Below are positions 20,845 through 32,269 of a stretch of DNA of 64,000 nucleotides, one piece after another (position 1 is the stretch's first letter; each line of letters opens with the position of its first letter). The notes beneath the pieces are model-generated. The model ran no database searches, was not told where the DNA came from, and saw nothing but the letters and a program-made list of their open reading frames with translations. Source of the stretch: Aaosphaeria pasadenensis (taxonomy: Eukaryota; Ascomycota; Dothideomycetes; Pleosporales). The translations under genes were made by a program, and so were the position numbers. The stretch lies in the NCBI GenBank assembly GCA_022813625.1, contig JAKLMB010000013.1, forward strand, positions 682,001 to 746,000, written 5' to 3'.

Positions 20845-22424
20845 ATGAGTGGGAAAGAGCCGTTCACGCTGAGGTGGGGTATCTTGGGTATGTTGGACAT
20901 GATGTGATGTGACTTGTGTTTATCTCCTGATATCTACCTACCTGGGGTAGCTATCGATGTACCCCGCGAAGATTGAAAGCGAGGAATGGGAAAATTGAAT
21001 GATATACTGACGAGTTAACAGCGACGGGAGGAATTGCGAAAAGTACGTTCGTCTTCTCATACCCATATGAAATATAAGAAAAAGATACTATAAATCAAAC
21101 AATTGCACAACCACCAACCCTCCCACCAAAAGACACACGATACATCCACGACTTCCCAATCTAACGTCCCCTAGAATTCACGACCGACCTCCTAATCCCG
21201 CCCTCCACCCGCTCCATCACCGACATCCAGCACGTCCTCTCCGCCGCCGCGTCCTCGACCTCCGTGTCGCGGGCCCAGGAGTTCCTCACCTCCGTCAACG
21301 CGCCCGCATCCGCAAAACCCCACGGCTCGTACGAGTCCCTCGCAGCAGACCCCTCCGTCGACATAATCTACATCGCGACGCCGCACTCGCACCACTACGC
21401 GAACGCGCGACTGTGCCTCGAAGCCGGGAAATCCGTCCTCTGCGAGAAGCCGTTCACTGTGAACGCGGCGCAGGCGGAGGTGTTGGTGCGGATTGCGAGG
21501 GAGAAGGGGGTGTTTCTGATGGAGGCGGTTTGGACGCGGTTTTTCCCGATTGCGAGGGAGATCAGGGGGTTTGTGGCGGGTGGGGGGCTGGGCGAGGTGA
21601 AGAGGGTGTGGGCGGATTTGAGCTTTTGGAATGATGTTGAGAGGGAGTTTGGGGAGAAGGGGGAGCATAGGATGGTTAATATGGATTTGGCGGGTGGAGC
21701 GTTGTTGGATTGTGAGTATTGTGGTTTCTGTTTGGGTTGATTGGGGGTTGGGATTGCTGTGTTGAAGTGGTTTGATATTGAATGCCGGCATGTCAATTCG
21801 ATGACAGAGACAGGGAAGGAAGAGTCGAAGAAACAACCAAGAGACCAGAGATCACAGCGCTAATGAGCAACAGTGGGAATATACTCCCTGACATGGATAT
21901 TCCAAATCCTCTACCACATCCAGCCGCCCTCGTCGAGGACGGCCCCGATCACAGCCTCCGCAATCACGAAGTACCACTTGACGGGCTGCGATGAGACGAC
22001 TTCAGTGCTCCTAACCTTCCCATCAACGGGCGCTCAGGGCATCGCCACGACGTCTATCCGCGTGTCGTCGGCGGCGACGTCGGCACCAACGGACCCCGTA
22101 CGCATACAGGGCACACATGGTGACTTGACGGTCGCTTTTCCGCCATACCGACCCTGGCAGTATACGCTTTCTCCTGCGGAGTCAGCGTCGAGGGGCAAGC
22201 TTGCGGATTGGGATGCCCAGACGGTGGAGAGAGAGATTCCGGGAGGGGGCATGGGTATGTTCTGGGAGGCGGATGAGTGTGCGAGGTGTATTCGAGATGG
22301 GAAGCTGGAGAGCGAGGTCATGGGTTGGGAGGAGAGTTTGGAGATCATGAGGGTTATGGATAAGGTAAGGAAGGATGGGGGTGTGATTTATAGTGATGAG
22401 TTGGAGAGCGTTAAGTATCCTTAA
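20845..22424 (+). CDS. Gfo/Idh/MocA oxidoreductase (xylose/dihydrodiol dehydrogenase-like)
   Basis: NAD(P)-dependent sugar or dihydrodiol dehydrogenase. Four exons are modelled: 20845-20887 (43 nt), 21022-21042 (a 21-nt microexon), 21175-21711 and 21874-22424, joining in frame to 383 aa, the usual family length. The spliced N-terminus reads LRWGILATGGIAKKFTTDL, the Rossmann dinucleotide motif, which appears only if the microexon is included. EKP at 112-114 (LCEKPFTVN) holds the catalytic Lys. GGALLDLGIYSLTW is rebuilt across the third junction, as in NADP-dependent D-xylose dehydrogenases and dimeric dihydrodiol dehydrogenases. Probably cytosolic. Exact substrate is not decidable here. Confidence 0.82.
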
Positions 22425-24311
22425 GTAGGAGCTGGCTATATGAGGTGGACATGTTGCCTCTATCTCTATATTGATATAGAGATATATATGAATGCCATAC
22501 TCTGGATGGTCGTTCACAGAAGTCGCAACGTCGATGTATGAGGTGTGAAAGTCACATCTCTTTTCAAAAGTTTCTGCTGCACTTTATCATGTTGACTTTG
22601 TACAAGAAATGGGTAGACGATCAGTATCGCGAAAGATGTTATGTTGAATAATATCAGTACTGTGTATTTGCCGTTTTGGACGATCATTGTCAAGAATACC
22701 AGTTGTAGATGCTCCTCACATAGATATCATACTCATCCAAACATTGGAACTTCGGCTACTTGCGGTATTGTTTTACATGCCGGAATAGGAGGTCCATGAC
22801 CGGGGCACCAGGGGAAAGGTGGGTACAAGACATCACAATTGTAGGATAGATACCGAATTATTCGAATGATGCATATTATTCCACGACGATATCGGAATCG
22901 TAGATTGTGGCACGATCAATTGCGAACATGCGGTCGGAACCGATTATAGTAATCTGCGAGTTGATGACATGCGGTGCGACGAGTGTGTATTATCGTGGAT
23001 ATTAGATTGCAATGTGAGAACTGGTGGTCATAAATTTTCGTTTGCCGTGGAGGGACTGTCTGGCTGGCATGTGAAACTGGTTTTACTAAGTCGGCGCTTT
23101 CTCAGTAAGAATTGTCGAAACGAACAACATGGAAATGGAATAATCAAAACGCAGGCGACAGATTCGAGTAAAAAATTAGTGGGAACGTAAGAAAGGTATC
23201 CACACCGGCGCAGACACGGTTCCGCAACCATGAGCTCAACAACGCGGGATGGTGGAAACCTGAATGACAGGGAACCTTGGAAATATAGTTCGGTCTTGGT
23301 CTTGGCCTGGGGAAGAGTGGGAGTGCGCAAGTGACAGATTGGACACCTTGATGAATCTAAAAACAAAGCGTGGTCACGGTGGACGAGATTGACAAGTCGG
23401 AAGCGAGCGAAAACATCTCGATGGACAAATCCGACAGTCCATGGAGATTCGAGAAGTTGACGTGCTTGCACGTGAGGGCGCGTAGATGGGATGGATTAGC
23501 AAATGAGGATACGAGGTACTACGGCGCACCAGTCAGGTCGTGGGTTGATGATGCTGTGGCAAGAATCAGTGACATGTCGTGTGCCTTGGTGTGCATGTGG
23601 TCTGAGAGACAATGTAGTGTGTATGCAGTGTATCGGATTCTGGATATTTGTGCTACAACCGGAAAAGAGAAAGCAGAACGGAGTAGAGAAGGAATACATG
23701 AGATGAGAGATGATGGATGAAGAAGTTGGCGGTGAGAGGCAGCAAACGTGTAGAAGAGCGAATGGAACGGAATGGATCAACAATTATCAAGGCAATTTTA
23801 ACGATAGGTACGGAATAGAAAGAAGAAAGAACCCCCCTCCAAAAGAGGAAAGGACGATGGGATGCAAAAGATACACACACAACATAAAAATTGACCCCCA
23901 TCATTTGTATTCAACAACATCCATCCATGCTATCAACCCACGAACCCCACGGATCAACCTCGAATTTTCCAATTTGCCTCTCTCCAGCTCCAGATTCCCT
24001 TGGCTGCCACCAGTCATAACTTTTTGCTTTTTGTTCTACTTTCTTTCCTCTGCGGGGTTCCTCCACCAAGACCCAGACTAGTTCTCCCCTAGTACACTTA
24101 AATATACGTCAGTAGTCCGGCCCTTGGTAGCGTAGTCAACATCAACATCAACTCTGTCCTTTCTCTCTCTCACCCTCTCACAATCCTCTGTCACTCTTTA
24201 CACTCACCTTCTTTCACCTTTACCGACCAAATCCTTCTCAATTGGGTCGAAGGATAAGGTGAGGGTCCGTGAGAGAATCAATCTCTCCCACTAATACGCA
24301 CATCCACATCC
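22425..24311. other. Intergenic, 1.9 kb, with promoter of the A-T-R-SDR gene
   Basis: No supportable gene on either strand; short frames here are unbiased in codon use. The last ~160 bp are strongly C/T-rich (TCTCTCTCACCCTCTCAC), a typical strong fungal leader. A TATA-like TTAAATATA lies at 24099-24107. Confidence 0.5.
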
Positions 24312-27300
24312 ATGTCGGTCATCGACATCACAAAAGACCTGTCTGCCCTCTTCTCCAGGCAGGTCAAGCAATCACCTGATGCCCTAGCTCTCGAAGATGA
24401 ATCCACCTCATACACATACGCCGAGCTCGACGCAAAAGTAGAGGCTCTCTCTGAGCGTCTCCGCGGATATGGTGTCGTTCGTGACAGTCTGGTCGGCGTT
24501 CTCCTCCCTCGCAGTTCAGACTATGTTATTGCCTGTCTCGCCTCTCTCCGCGCTGGAGGAGCTTTCCTTGTCTTAGAGCTTGCATATCCTCCAGATCTCC
24601 TCGCGGATGTGATTGATGACGCCGATCCTGCCGTAATTGTCACGTACAGAAACGAGGTCGGAAAGATCAAGCCAGGAATTCCCCTGGTCACCCTCGACGA
24701 GGAGCCAGTCGAAAAGGTCCAGGAAAACGGGAATGGTCATCTAACACAGCCTCTTCCACCACTGCCGTCCGACGAGGATCTAGACCGTCTCAGCTTTGTA
24801 GCCTATTCCTCAGGAACCACTGGAAAGCCCAAGGGAATTGCAAATCCTCATCGTGCCAGTGTTTTGAGCTACGACCTGCGATTCCAGCTGTCCGATATTG
24901 GTCCCGGTGACAGAGTAGCATGCAATGTCTTCTTCGTCTGGGAGATAATAAGGCCCCTGCTCAGAGGAGCAACAGTCGTCGCCGTTCCGGATGACGCCAG
25001 CTATGACCCAGTTCTTCTCGTCGATTTACTTTCTAGGAAAAAGATTACTGAGACGTTGATGACTCCTACTCTACTAGCTGCCGTATTGTCAAGACACCAA
25101 GCCCTCGAGACCCGTCTGCCACAACTGAAATCCCTGTGGCTCAATGGCGAAGTCGTAACCACAGATCTCGCACGCCGCACCCTCAAGGCACTTCCCAACA
25201 CCCGCCTGTTGAATTGTTACAGTGCGTGTGAAACACACGAGATTGCTTGTGGTGACATCAAAGACATGCTCACAAAGCTCGATAGCGATGCTTTGTACTG
25301 CCCTGTGGGCCCACCGCTTATTGATCGCAAGTATATCTACATACTTGATGAGAGTGGCCAGCGCGTAGAAGATGGTACAAGTGGAGAGCTCTTTGTAGGT
25401 GGCAAGCTGCTCGCCCGTGGCTACCTCAATCGCCCAGAGACCACCGCAAGGGCCTTTACTTCGAATCCATTTGACTCCAAGCCCGGCTCAAGGATGTACC
25501 GCACCGGCGACAAAGCGCGCCTGCTACCTTCTGGACTGCTCGAGATCACGGGACGTACAGGAGCCATGATCAAATTGCGAGGATACTCAGTCGTCCCTGG
25601 AAAGGTCGAGAACGCAATTGTCAAATACCTGGCTGTCCACCGTGCTGCCGTCGTAGCCAACGGAGAAGGTCTGGAGAGGCAACTGGTTGCATACATCGTC
25701 CGCGACCGTGAAGCCTCGGAGGATCGACCCAAGCTCGAGATTAATGATACCGGCCACAGCCCGCAGGCGCGTCGAACCCTATCCCAGTCTCTTGCGCCAT
25801 ACATGATTCCATCTTTGTGGGTGGAGCTTGATGAGCTTCCCACGCATGGTGTTTCCGGTAAAGTCGATCTCGCACGCCTTCCTCCGCCAACACCACGTGC
25901 AAAATCGCCCGTCAATGGCCAGAGGGCAGAGCACGACCCAATCCAGATGGAGGCCATCAAAGAGATTTGGGCTGCTTCGCTCAATGTCGGCCCAGACGCA
26001 GTAACGCCAGAGCACAACTTCTTTGACCTTGGTGGACACTCGCTGTCACTCGCAGATCTTGCTTCCCGGTTGTCTAACCAGTTCGGATTCCGTGTACCTG
26101 TGTCTCGCCTGGCTGACCCTGCCACGCTTAATGGACATCTCGAGACCCTCCGATCAGTTAGAGACGGTGTGACAGCTTCCATCCAGGCGGACCTCCCCGC
26201 AGTTCTGCGTGCCGACAGTGTTCTCGATAAGGATATCCAGATCGGTGATGTGAAGCCATGCTCGCTCAAGGATGCTGATACTGTCCTGCTTACGGGTGTG
26301 ACTGGTTTCTTGGGCGCATTCCTGCTCAATGATCTGCTGGAGAACACTTCGGCCAAGGTTATCTGTCTCGTCCGTTTCAATGACCCCTCCCAGGACGATC
26401 TCCCAGGAGGTATTGCTCGTATCCGCAGGAATCTTCTCGACTTTGGACTATGGAACGACTCGATCATGGAGCGTGTGGAGATTCTTCCGGGTAATCTGTC
26501 CAGAAAACGCTTCGGTCTTTCTCCCGAGGCATTCAAAGATGTGGCTTCTCGAGTTCAGGTGATCATCCATGCTGCAGCTACTGTCAATTTAGTCTATCCA
26601 TACGCCGCCCTGAGACGTGCCAACATCGGTGGTACCCGTGAAATCATTCGTCTCGCGGCACTGGGAAGTGCAAGCCTTCTCTATATTTCCACAAACGGTG
26701 TATTGCCACCAGCACCGACGCAAGCGGGCTGGCCCGAGAATGCCATGCTCACTGCGGACGAAGTCCCTGAAAAGATTCCCGACGGCTATGGCCAGACTAA
26801 ATGGGTTGCTGAGCAACTTGCTGTAGAGGCATCGAAGCGTGGCCTCCCTGTCAGGATTCTCCGATGCGGAACTATCAGTGGACACAGTGCCTCCGGAGCA
26901 GCCAATGCATGGGATCTCCTCACTGCTTTCATCGTTGAATCTGCACAGATTGGATACTGGCCGGACGTACCGGGCTGGCGTGCCGAGATGACTCCTGTTG
27001 ATTTCGTTAGCAAGGCCATTGTTCACTTGGGCAACCAGACCCACGCTGATCAATTGGTCTTCCACCTCGGCGACCCTACACCTGTCCAGATGAGCGAGGT
27101 ATTCGACATTCTGCAGACCCTCGGATATCCATCTCAGCCACTAGGATTCGACGAGTGGGTTTCCCTCTGGACTGAGAAGCGTGGATCCGCTAAGGGCGGT
27201 GACGGCGCCTTCACAGTCGATGTCCTCCGTACTGGTATGCCTAGCGTAGAGTTCCTCCGTGATATTGTCGTGCTTGACAATGCGGCGACGCGACCTTTCC

Positions 27301-28178
27301 GCGCTCAAGTCCAGCGACCCAAGGTTGACGAGGTTCTCCTGGAAACCTACGCAAGACATTGGTTCGCAAGAGGTTGGCTTGCCCGCCCTCCAAAGCAGAA
27401 CTTTGCTAAGGGGGGATCCGCGCAACTTCCACGACGCGGCCCTCTCTTCGGGCGCGTGGCCGTCGTCACTGGCGCCTCCAGCGGTATCGGTGCCGCTGTA
27501 ACCACAGCTCTTGCACGCGCGGGTTGTCACATCGCCATCGGTGCTCGCCGCGTGGACGAGCTCGAGAAGGTCAAGAAAAGCCTTGTCGTGCGTGAGGGCA
27601 AGGTCATCATTCGAAAGACAGACGTAACGGACAGGAAGCAAGTCGAAGAACTTATCAATGCAGCAGAGACCGAATTGGGTCCCGTCGACATCCTAGTGTC
27701 ATGCGCCGGCGTCATGTACTTCACCATGATGGCGAACAACCAGGTCGACGAGTGGGAGCGCACCGTGGACGTCAACTGCAAGGGCCTTCTGAACTGCCTG
27801 TCCTCCACCGTACCCGGCATGCTTAAGCGCGGAAAGGGCCACATTGTCGCCATCTCCTCCGACGCCGGCCGCAAAGTCTTCCCCGGCCTGGGCGTCTACT
27901 CAGCCAGCAAATTCTTCGTCGAGGCAACGCTCCAGAGCCTGCGTCTCGAGACTGCGGGTACGGGTCTACGCGTGACATCGGTGCAGCCCGGAAACGTGGC
28001 GACGGACCTCCTGGGCATGTCGACGGACCAGGAAGCCCTGAAGAAGTACGGCGAACCGTCCGGCGCAAAGGTCCTGGATGCAGACGACATCGCTAGGTCC
28101 ATCATCTACGCGCTCAAGCAGCCCGAGCACGTCTCCGTTAACGAGGTGCTCATCGAGCCGAGGGACGAGCCGATATAG
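24312..28178 (+). CDS. NRPS-like A-T-R-R carboxylate reductase (glycine betaine reductase-like)
   Basis: Intronless 1288-aa multidomain enzyme. An adenylation domain (1-~520) has YSSGTTGKPKG at 165-175 and YRTGDKARL. A carrier domain has GGHSLS with the phosphopantetheine Ser at 577. A thioester reductase has TGVTGFLG at 661-668 and Tyr826/Lys830. A C-terminal short-chain dehydrogenase has TGASSGIG at 1053-1060 and Tyr1196/Lys1200. This A-T-R-R order matches a conserved fungal enzyme reported in Aspergillus to reduce glycine betaine through betaine aldehyde to choline. The usual amino-acid-binding Asp motif is replaced by FFVWE, which fits a substrate lacking a free alpha-amine. Substrate assignment is by architecture and memory. 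No cluster partners are nearby, which fits a primary-metabolic role. Confidence 0.85.
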   Translation: MSVIDITKDLSALFSRQVKQSPDALALEDESTSYTYAELDAKVEALSERLRGYGVVRDSLVGVLLPRSSDYVIACLASLRAGGAFLVLELAYPPDLLADVIDDADPAVIVTYRNEVGKIKPGIPLVTLDEEPVEKVQENGNGHLTQPLPPLPSDEDLDRLSFVAYSSGTTGKPKGIANPHRASVLSYDLRFQLSDIGPGDRVACNVFFVWEIIRPLLRGATVVAVPDDASYDPVLLVDLLSRKKITETLMTPTLLAAVLSRHQALETRLPQLKSLWLNGEVVTTDLARRTLKALPNTRLLNCYSACETHEIACGDIKDMLTKLDSDALYCPVGPPLIDRKYIYILDESGQRVEDGTSGELFVGGKLLARGYLNRPETTARAFTSNPFDSKPGSRMYRTGDKARLLPSGLLEITGRTGAMIKLRGYSVVPGKVENAIVKYLAVHRAAVVANGEGLERQLVAYIVRDREASEDRPKLEINDTGHSPQARRTLSQSLAPYMIPSLWVELDELPTHGVSGKVDLARLPPPTPRAKSPVNGQRAEHDPIQMEAIKEIWAASLNVGPDAVTPEHNFFDLGGHSLSLADLASRLSNQFGFRVPVSRLADPATLNGHLETLRSVRDGVTASIQADLPAVLRADSVLDKDIQIGDVKPCSLKDADTVLLTGVTGFLGAFLLNDLLENTSAKVICLVRFNDPSQDDLPGGIARIRRNLLDFGLWNDSIMERVEILPGNLSRKRFGLSPEAFKDVASRVQVIIHAAATVNLVYPYAALRRANIGGTREIIRLAALGSASLLYISTNGVLPPAPTQAGWPENAMLTADEVPEKIPDGYGQTKWVAEQLAVEASKRGLPVRILRCGTISGHSASGAANAWDLLTAFIVESAQIGYWPDVPGWRAEMTPVDFVSKAIVHLGNQTHADQLVFHLGDPTPVQMSEVFDILQTLGYPSQPLGFDEWVSLWTEKRGSAKGGDGAFTVDVLRTGMPSVEFLRDIVVLDNAATRPFRAQVQRPKVDEVLLETYARHWFARGWLARPPKQNFAKGGSAQLPRRGPLFGRVAVVTGASSGIGAAVTTALARAGCHIAIGARRVDELEKVKKSLVVREGKVIIRKTDVTDRKQVEELINAAETELGPVDILVSCAGVMYFTMMANNQVDEWERTVDVNCKGLLNCLSSTVPGMLKRGKGHIVAISSDAGRKVFPGLGVYSASKFFVEATLQSLRLETAGTGLRVTSVQPGNVATDLLGMSTDQEALKKYGEPSGAKVLDADDIARSIIYALKQPEHVSVNEVLIEPRDEPI

Positions 28179-29887
28179 ACGCACCCATCCGTAGGCGTTT
28201 GATGCAATTCTGATATCCATTGCGTAGGAGTGGATAGATAATATCTGGAAGAGCGGTCATAGCGAACAAGGGAAGGGGGTAATCCATATGATATGATACC
28301 ACAAACACAATGTGATATGTCACGATATCTTTCTGACAGTCTTCATAAATGAGACCGACCATTCATTCCCCGTCCTATATCAAACAATCATAAGTAGAGG
28401 ACCTGGACGGTTAATTTAGAATCCAATTTTCATTCTCTTACTCTTACACCTTCCATCACAATGCTCTCTTTGATCCCCTTTCCAGTGCAAGTACTTATAC
28501 ACCGCCATATCATCCACAAGAGAAATATAGAAAATACACCCCTCAACCAACTAACCTCTTCCTAGCCTACTAACCTCACCCTTTCCTTTGCGTTAAGCTT
28601 TTGCTCCGTCCTCAAAAGTCATGCACTGTTTACCGTTTTCTACCTTCCAACATGCTACTTTTACTTGACCATCATCATCGGCGAATGGAGAAAGCACAAT
28701 TGGGAAGGATGAGTAGGATATGTAGGCTGTTTGGCAGGTAGGGAGGCAGGGAGATTGGGGAGTCGAGCTTCAGGTCATCATCGTAGGTAGTTTGACGAGG
28801 AAGGCAGACAGGCAGGGCGATGAGCGGGCGGATTTGGGTAGGGAGGTTATCAAGTATGAATACTTTACAAGGTGATTAATCGGAAGTAGAGAGTAGGAGG
28901 AGAGCTCATGTCATATCACATCACATCATCACAATCATTCATCCTCATCACAAACAAAGCCAACCCTTCGTTTTTTTCATCCCCGAGAGTACTTTCTCCC
29001 AGGGTGGTTCATTTTCATTTCTTTTTCATGTTGGGATCGATCGTGAGCGGGCTTGCTACTCAAGCTCCTCACTATCCGTCCTTCTCGTCTGTCTGTCTGT
29101 CTGTCTGTTTGTGTGTTCCGTCCTCCTTCGGAAATTTCTCATCTCCCCATGTGCCATTGCCATTGCTAAACCCCCGCTTCCCGAGTGAACGCTCATTCGA
29201 TTCCTCCCTTTCGTCATATAGAAAAACTCCTTTCATCCTTTCATGATGTTGATTGTAGTTAGCCAGCGCCGCCCCGCTCGCTGATAGCAGTCATCGTCGT
29301 TTTTTTAACTCCGGAGATAAAAAAAAAAGAGATTCCCTCCCCATCGTTCGCTTGTGGGAACTTTGCTCTCGTTAAAAGGCCCAGATGGTAGCTCCCAAAG
29401 ACGCAAAGATAAAAGGGAAGATAGTTCTGAACAATACAATACAAAAAAATGGAGGAAAGGGGGAAGGAAATGATTTAGCACTGGGCGCGCGCTGTGTCTC
29501 TGGGACAATGAGGACCAGTTTTTGGGTGGTGGGGAAGGGGAAATGCGATAATGAAACACCGTGTCGTGACACCAAAGCAATATCAGGAAATGTGAATTGC
29601 AAGAGAAGAGACGGAATCCACCAGTGTATGGAATGTGATGTGGTTTGATTTGGCGTCCAAGTTTGATGACGAGCGCAGCCCAGCCGTGCTTGTCCACTCC
29701 CCAGTTATACTCCGCGCAGAGTACGGTAGAGGAAGAACGTGAAAGATGTCTTTTCCCCCGATATATCAGACATTATGGCTGCGTAGTAGAAGCAGTCGAT
29801 ATCAAGCGTCCATTTCTTTTTAACTCCTGAAAAGTCTTCAATATTCGCGTCAGGCCTGTACGGGCACGAGATCACCGTCGAGTTCAT
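28179..29887. other. Convergent 3' flanks, 1.7 kb, no gene seen
   Basis: Lies between stop codons of convergent genes. It contains a short TCTG microsatellite near 29088-29107 and many C/T-rich tracts. No frame shows family features or coding bias. Confidence 0.45.
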
Positions 29888-31906
29888 TTAGATCTCAGCA
29901 GGTGCGCCCTGTGCACCACCACGGCCACCTCGAGGGGCACCACGGCCGCGATAGCCAGCATTGAAACCCCGGCCACGGCCACGGCCGCGCCCGCGACCAC
30001 GGTAGCCGCCACGGAAACCGTCGACACTGCCTTGACCGAAAGTCTCCATGTTCTTTCTGCGCTCTTCGCTGCGGAACTCCTGGCCACGACGATCAGCCGC
30101 TGCCTCACGATCCTTGAGTTCGCTGGAGATGTTGTCGAAGAAGCTCGTGCCCTTGTTGTAAGCAGCGGGAGGAGGGATGACAACCTCAGAAGCCTCCTCT
30201 GTAGCGCCATTCGCGTGTCCGTTGGGTACAGCATCAGTGGCGCCAGGGGTCTCGCCGAGAGGTGATCCAGAAGCAATCGCCTCCTTGACCAGATCTTGCT
30301 TGTTGAACTTGGCATTGGCTGACGCAAAGTCGTAATCAGTGGCTGGCACCTCCATCTTCTGGTGATGATGGCCACCGCGACCGCGTCCTCCACGACCTCC
30401 ACGAGGACCACCCGCATAGCCGCCTCTGCCATGTCGGTTGAGATCGTCAACGCGCATCTCGTTAACCTTTTGTGTAAGGTTGTCCAAAGGACCGGATGGT
30501 CTGCTCTGAGCGGGAACCTGACCGGCCGCCTGGTTAAGCTTAGCCATAGCCGCAGCGACAGCAGCAGTAGCAGCCTGCGTCGCGCTCTGTTGGGCCTGGG
30601 CAGACGAACCGCCAGCAGGCGCAGTTGCAGCTGCGACAGCGGTAGTATGGGGAGTTGTCCTGGTCAGACCGGGGCTGGCAAGAGGAACGGCAGGGACAAT
30701 ACGACCTCCCTTGGGGCCGGTGGGCGCAGCCTTGGGCACCGCAGCCTGAGTGGCAGGAGGCGCGAGTGCTGCAGCAACGTCAGGCTTGGACTCGACCGGA
30801 GGTGTAGGGGGCTGCTTCCCAGCAGCCGCCTTCGCAGCAGTCTTAGGGTCGGCAGGCTTAGCAGAACCATCCGCCTCGACCACCTTCGGTTGCGCATTCG
30901 CTTTCGCGTCCTTGCTACCGGGTGCGCCAGGCGCAGCACCCTTAGGGCCCTGCGACTGCTGGTTGGGGGGCAGGTTTTGGTTCTGCTGTCCAGGCGGGCC
31001 GATCGGCACCTGTGGAGGGAACGGGCCTGGAGGCTGGTTGAAGCCACGGCCGCCAGGGGGGTACCAGCCCGGAGGAGGAGCGCCATACGGGCCTGGCGGG
31101 CCATAACCTGGAGGGAATGGGCCAGGGCCGCCGGGGAACCCGCCCGGTGGAGGTCCAAACTGGTTGAACGGCCCGCCGAATGGAGGGGGAGGGTAGCCTG
31201 GGGGGAATTGGCCATGTTGTGGGGGAAAGGGAGGTTGTTGTGGCTGTTGAGAACGCTGCTGTTCGGCTTGCGCACTGTCTGGCCGGCCTTGCCCTTGAGC
31301 CTGTGGTACCTATTGTGCCACTCAAGTTAGCGAGATGTCTCCCACGAGTATGATGTTAAAAGGCATAGCAATTGACTGAAAGATCAGAAGGAAGGCAACG
31401 GAAATATCCACACGGTTTTGCGCTCTTGGACATGACAATGATTTACATCCGGAATGTTTCATCATTCAGTGATGGGGGGTTGATGGAAAGAGGGTGGACG
31501 TACTCCTATGATGGCAGGGTCATCTGGCATTGGGGGTGGAGCAGCCTTCTCCTTGGCCTGCTCCTCGATCCGCAGATCCTTCACGTCGCTGCCGCGGAAC
31601 ACAATTTGCTCGTAGACGGCATCTGAAGCTGGGTATTCGTCTTTGCCGCCCCGGCGGCCCTCGCTGCCGTACGATCGCACATTGTCTAACGAGACTGTGG
31701 ACTGTTCCGAGTTGATCTCGACCAGAGTGCCGACATAGCTGCGCGCGTCGCGTCAATGAAAGAGCTCCAAAAGCTGGTCTCAAAAGACTCGTACGAACCG
31801 GATGTCACTCTTCGAGATGAGAGATATGCGAGCTCTGCGCAATGCTTGTCAGTGGGAGCTCAAACTCGATGGAAATACCTGCGACTGACCCAATGAACTC
31901 CGACAT
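29888..31906 (-). CDS. sum2: LSM14/Scd6/Sum2-type RNA-granule protein
   Basis: Translation repressor and decapping activator of P-bodies and stress granules. Four exons are modelled: 31906-31890 (17 nt), 31834-31799 (36 nt), 31738-31504 and 31309-29888, all GT-AG and in phase, giving 569 aa. The two tiny exons rebuild the Lsm14 domain: MSEFIGARISLISKSDIRYV then GTLVEINSEQSTVSLDNV. Next come a Pro/Gly/Gln-rich stretch, an Ala/Pro linker, an RGG patch (~394-409), the FDF-type segment YDFASANAKF (~422-431), an FFD box (NKGTSFFDNI, ~486), a TFG box (KNMETFGQGS, ~519) and a C-terminal RG/RGG tail. This order is diagnostic of the family. It is divergent from the PEX39-like gene. Confidence 0.92.
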
Positions 31907-32269
31907 TGTGGGGGAGGGAGAAAAGAGCCCCAAGAGTGTGAGAAGAGAGAAGAGAAATAGCTAGAGAGAAGAAGAGGAGGAGAAGGGAAGAGAAGGAGAG
32001 AGATGAGCGTGTGAGTATTCGTGGGAGGAAGAAGGGAGGTAGGTAGATGGGAGAAAGGTGAGTGAGGAGAGGTAGAAGTCGAGTAGAGTTTGTGGGTGGA
32101 GGAAGTAAGAACGTCAACGAGCCTCGCCAAAACCGGCGGCATCACTTCGGCCTTTTCCCTTGGCTGCCGATCTTCCCTGCCCAAAGCTGTCCGTCATAGC
32201 GAGCTGTACGACGACACCCCACCCCACCCACTTACCTGCTTGTAATGAACCCCTCGGTTCCCGTCTACC
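31907..32269. promoter_or_regulatory. Divergent promoter, LSM14-type / PEX39-like genes
   Basis: A compact 363-bp shared promoter. From 31910 to about 32100 it is purine-rich on the plus strand, which is a C/T-rich leader for the minus-strand LSM14-type gene. No TATA box is seen. Confidence 0.5.

Noticed and set aside
25421..26536. 371-codon open frame antisense to the A-T-R-R enzyme gene
   Set aside because: It lies wholly opposite a well-supported gene; the Ser/Arg-rich translation is typical of a codon-bias shadow and shows no family features.
30362..31330. 322-codon plus-strand frame over the LSM14-type gene
   Set aside because: Its Arg/Ser/Gly composition mirrors the repetitive Ala/Pro/Gly coding sequence on the other strand, and it crosses a supported intron.
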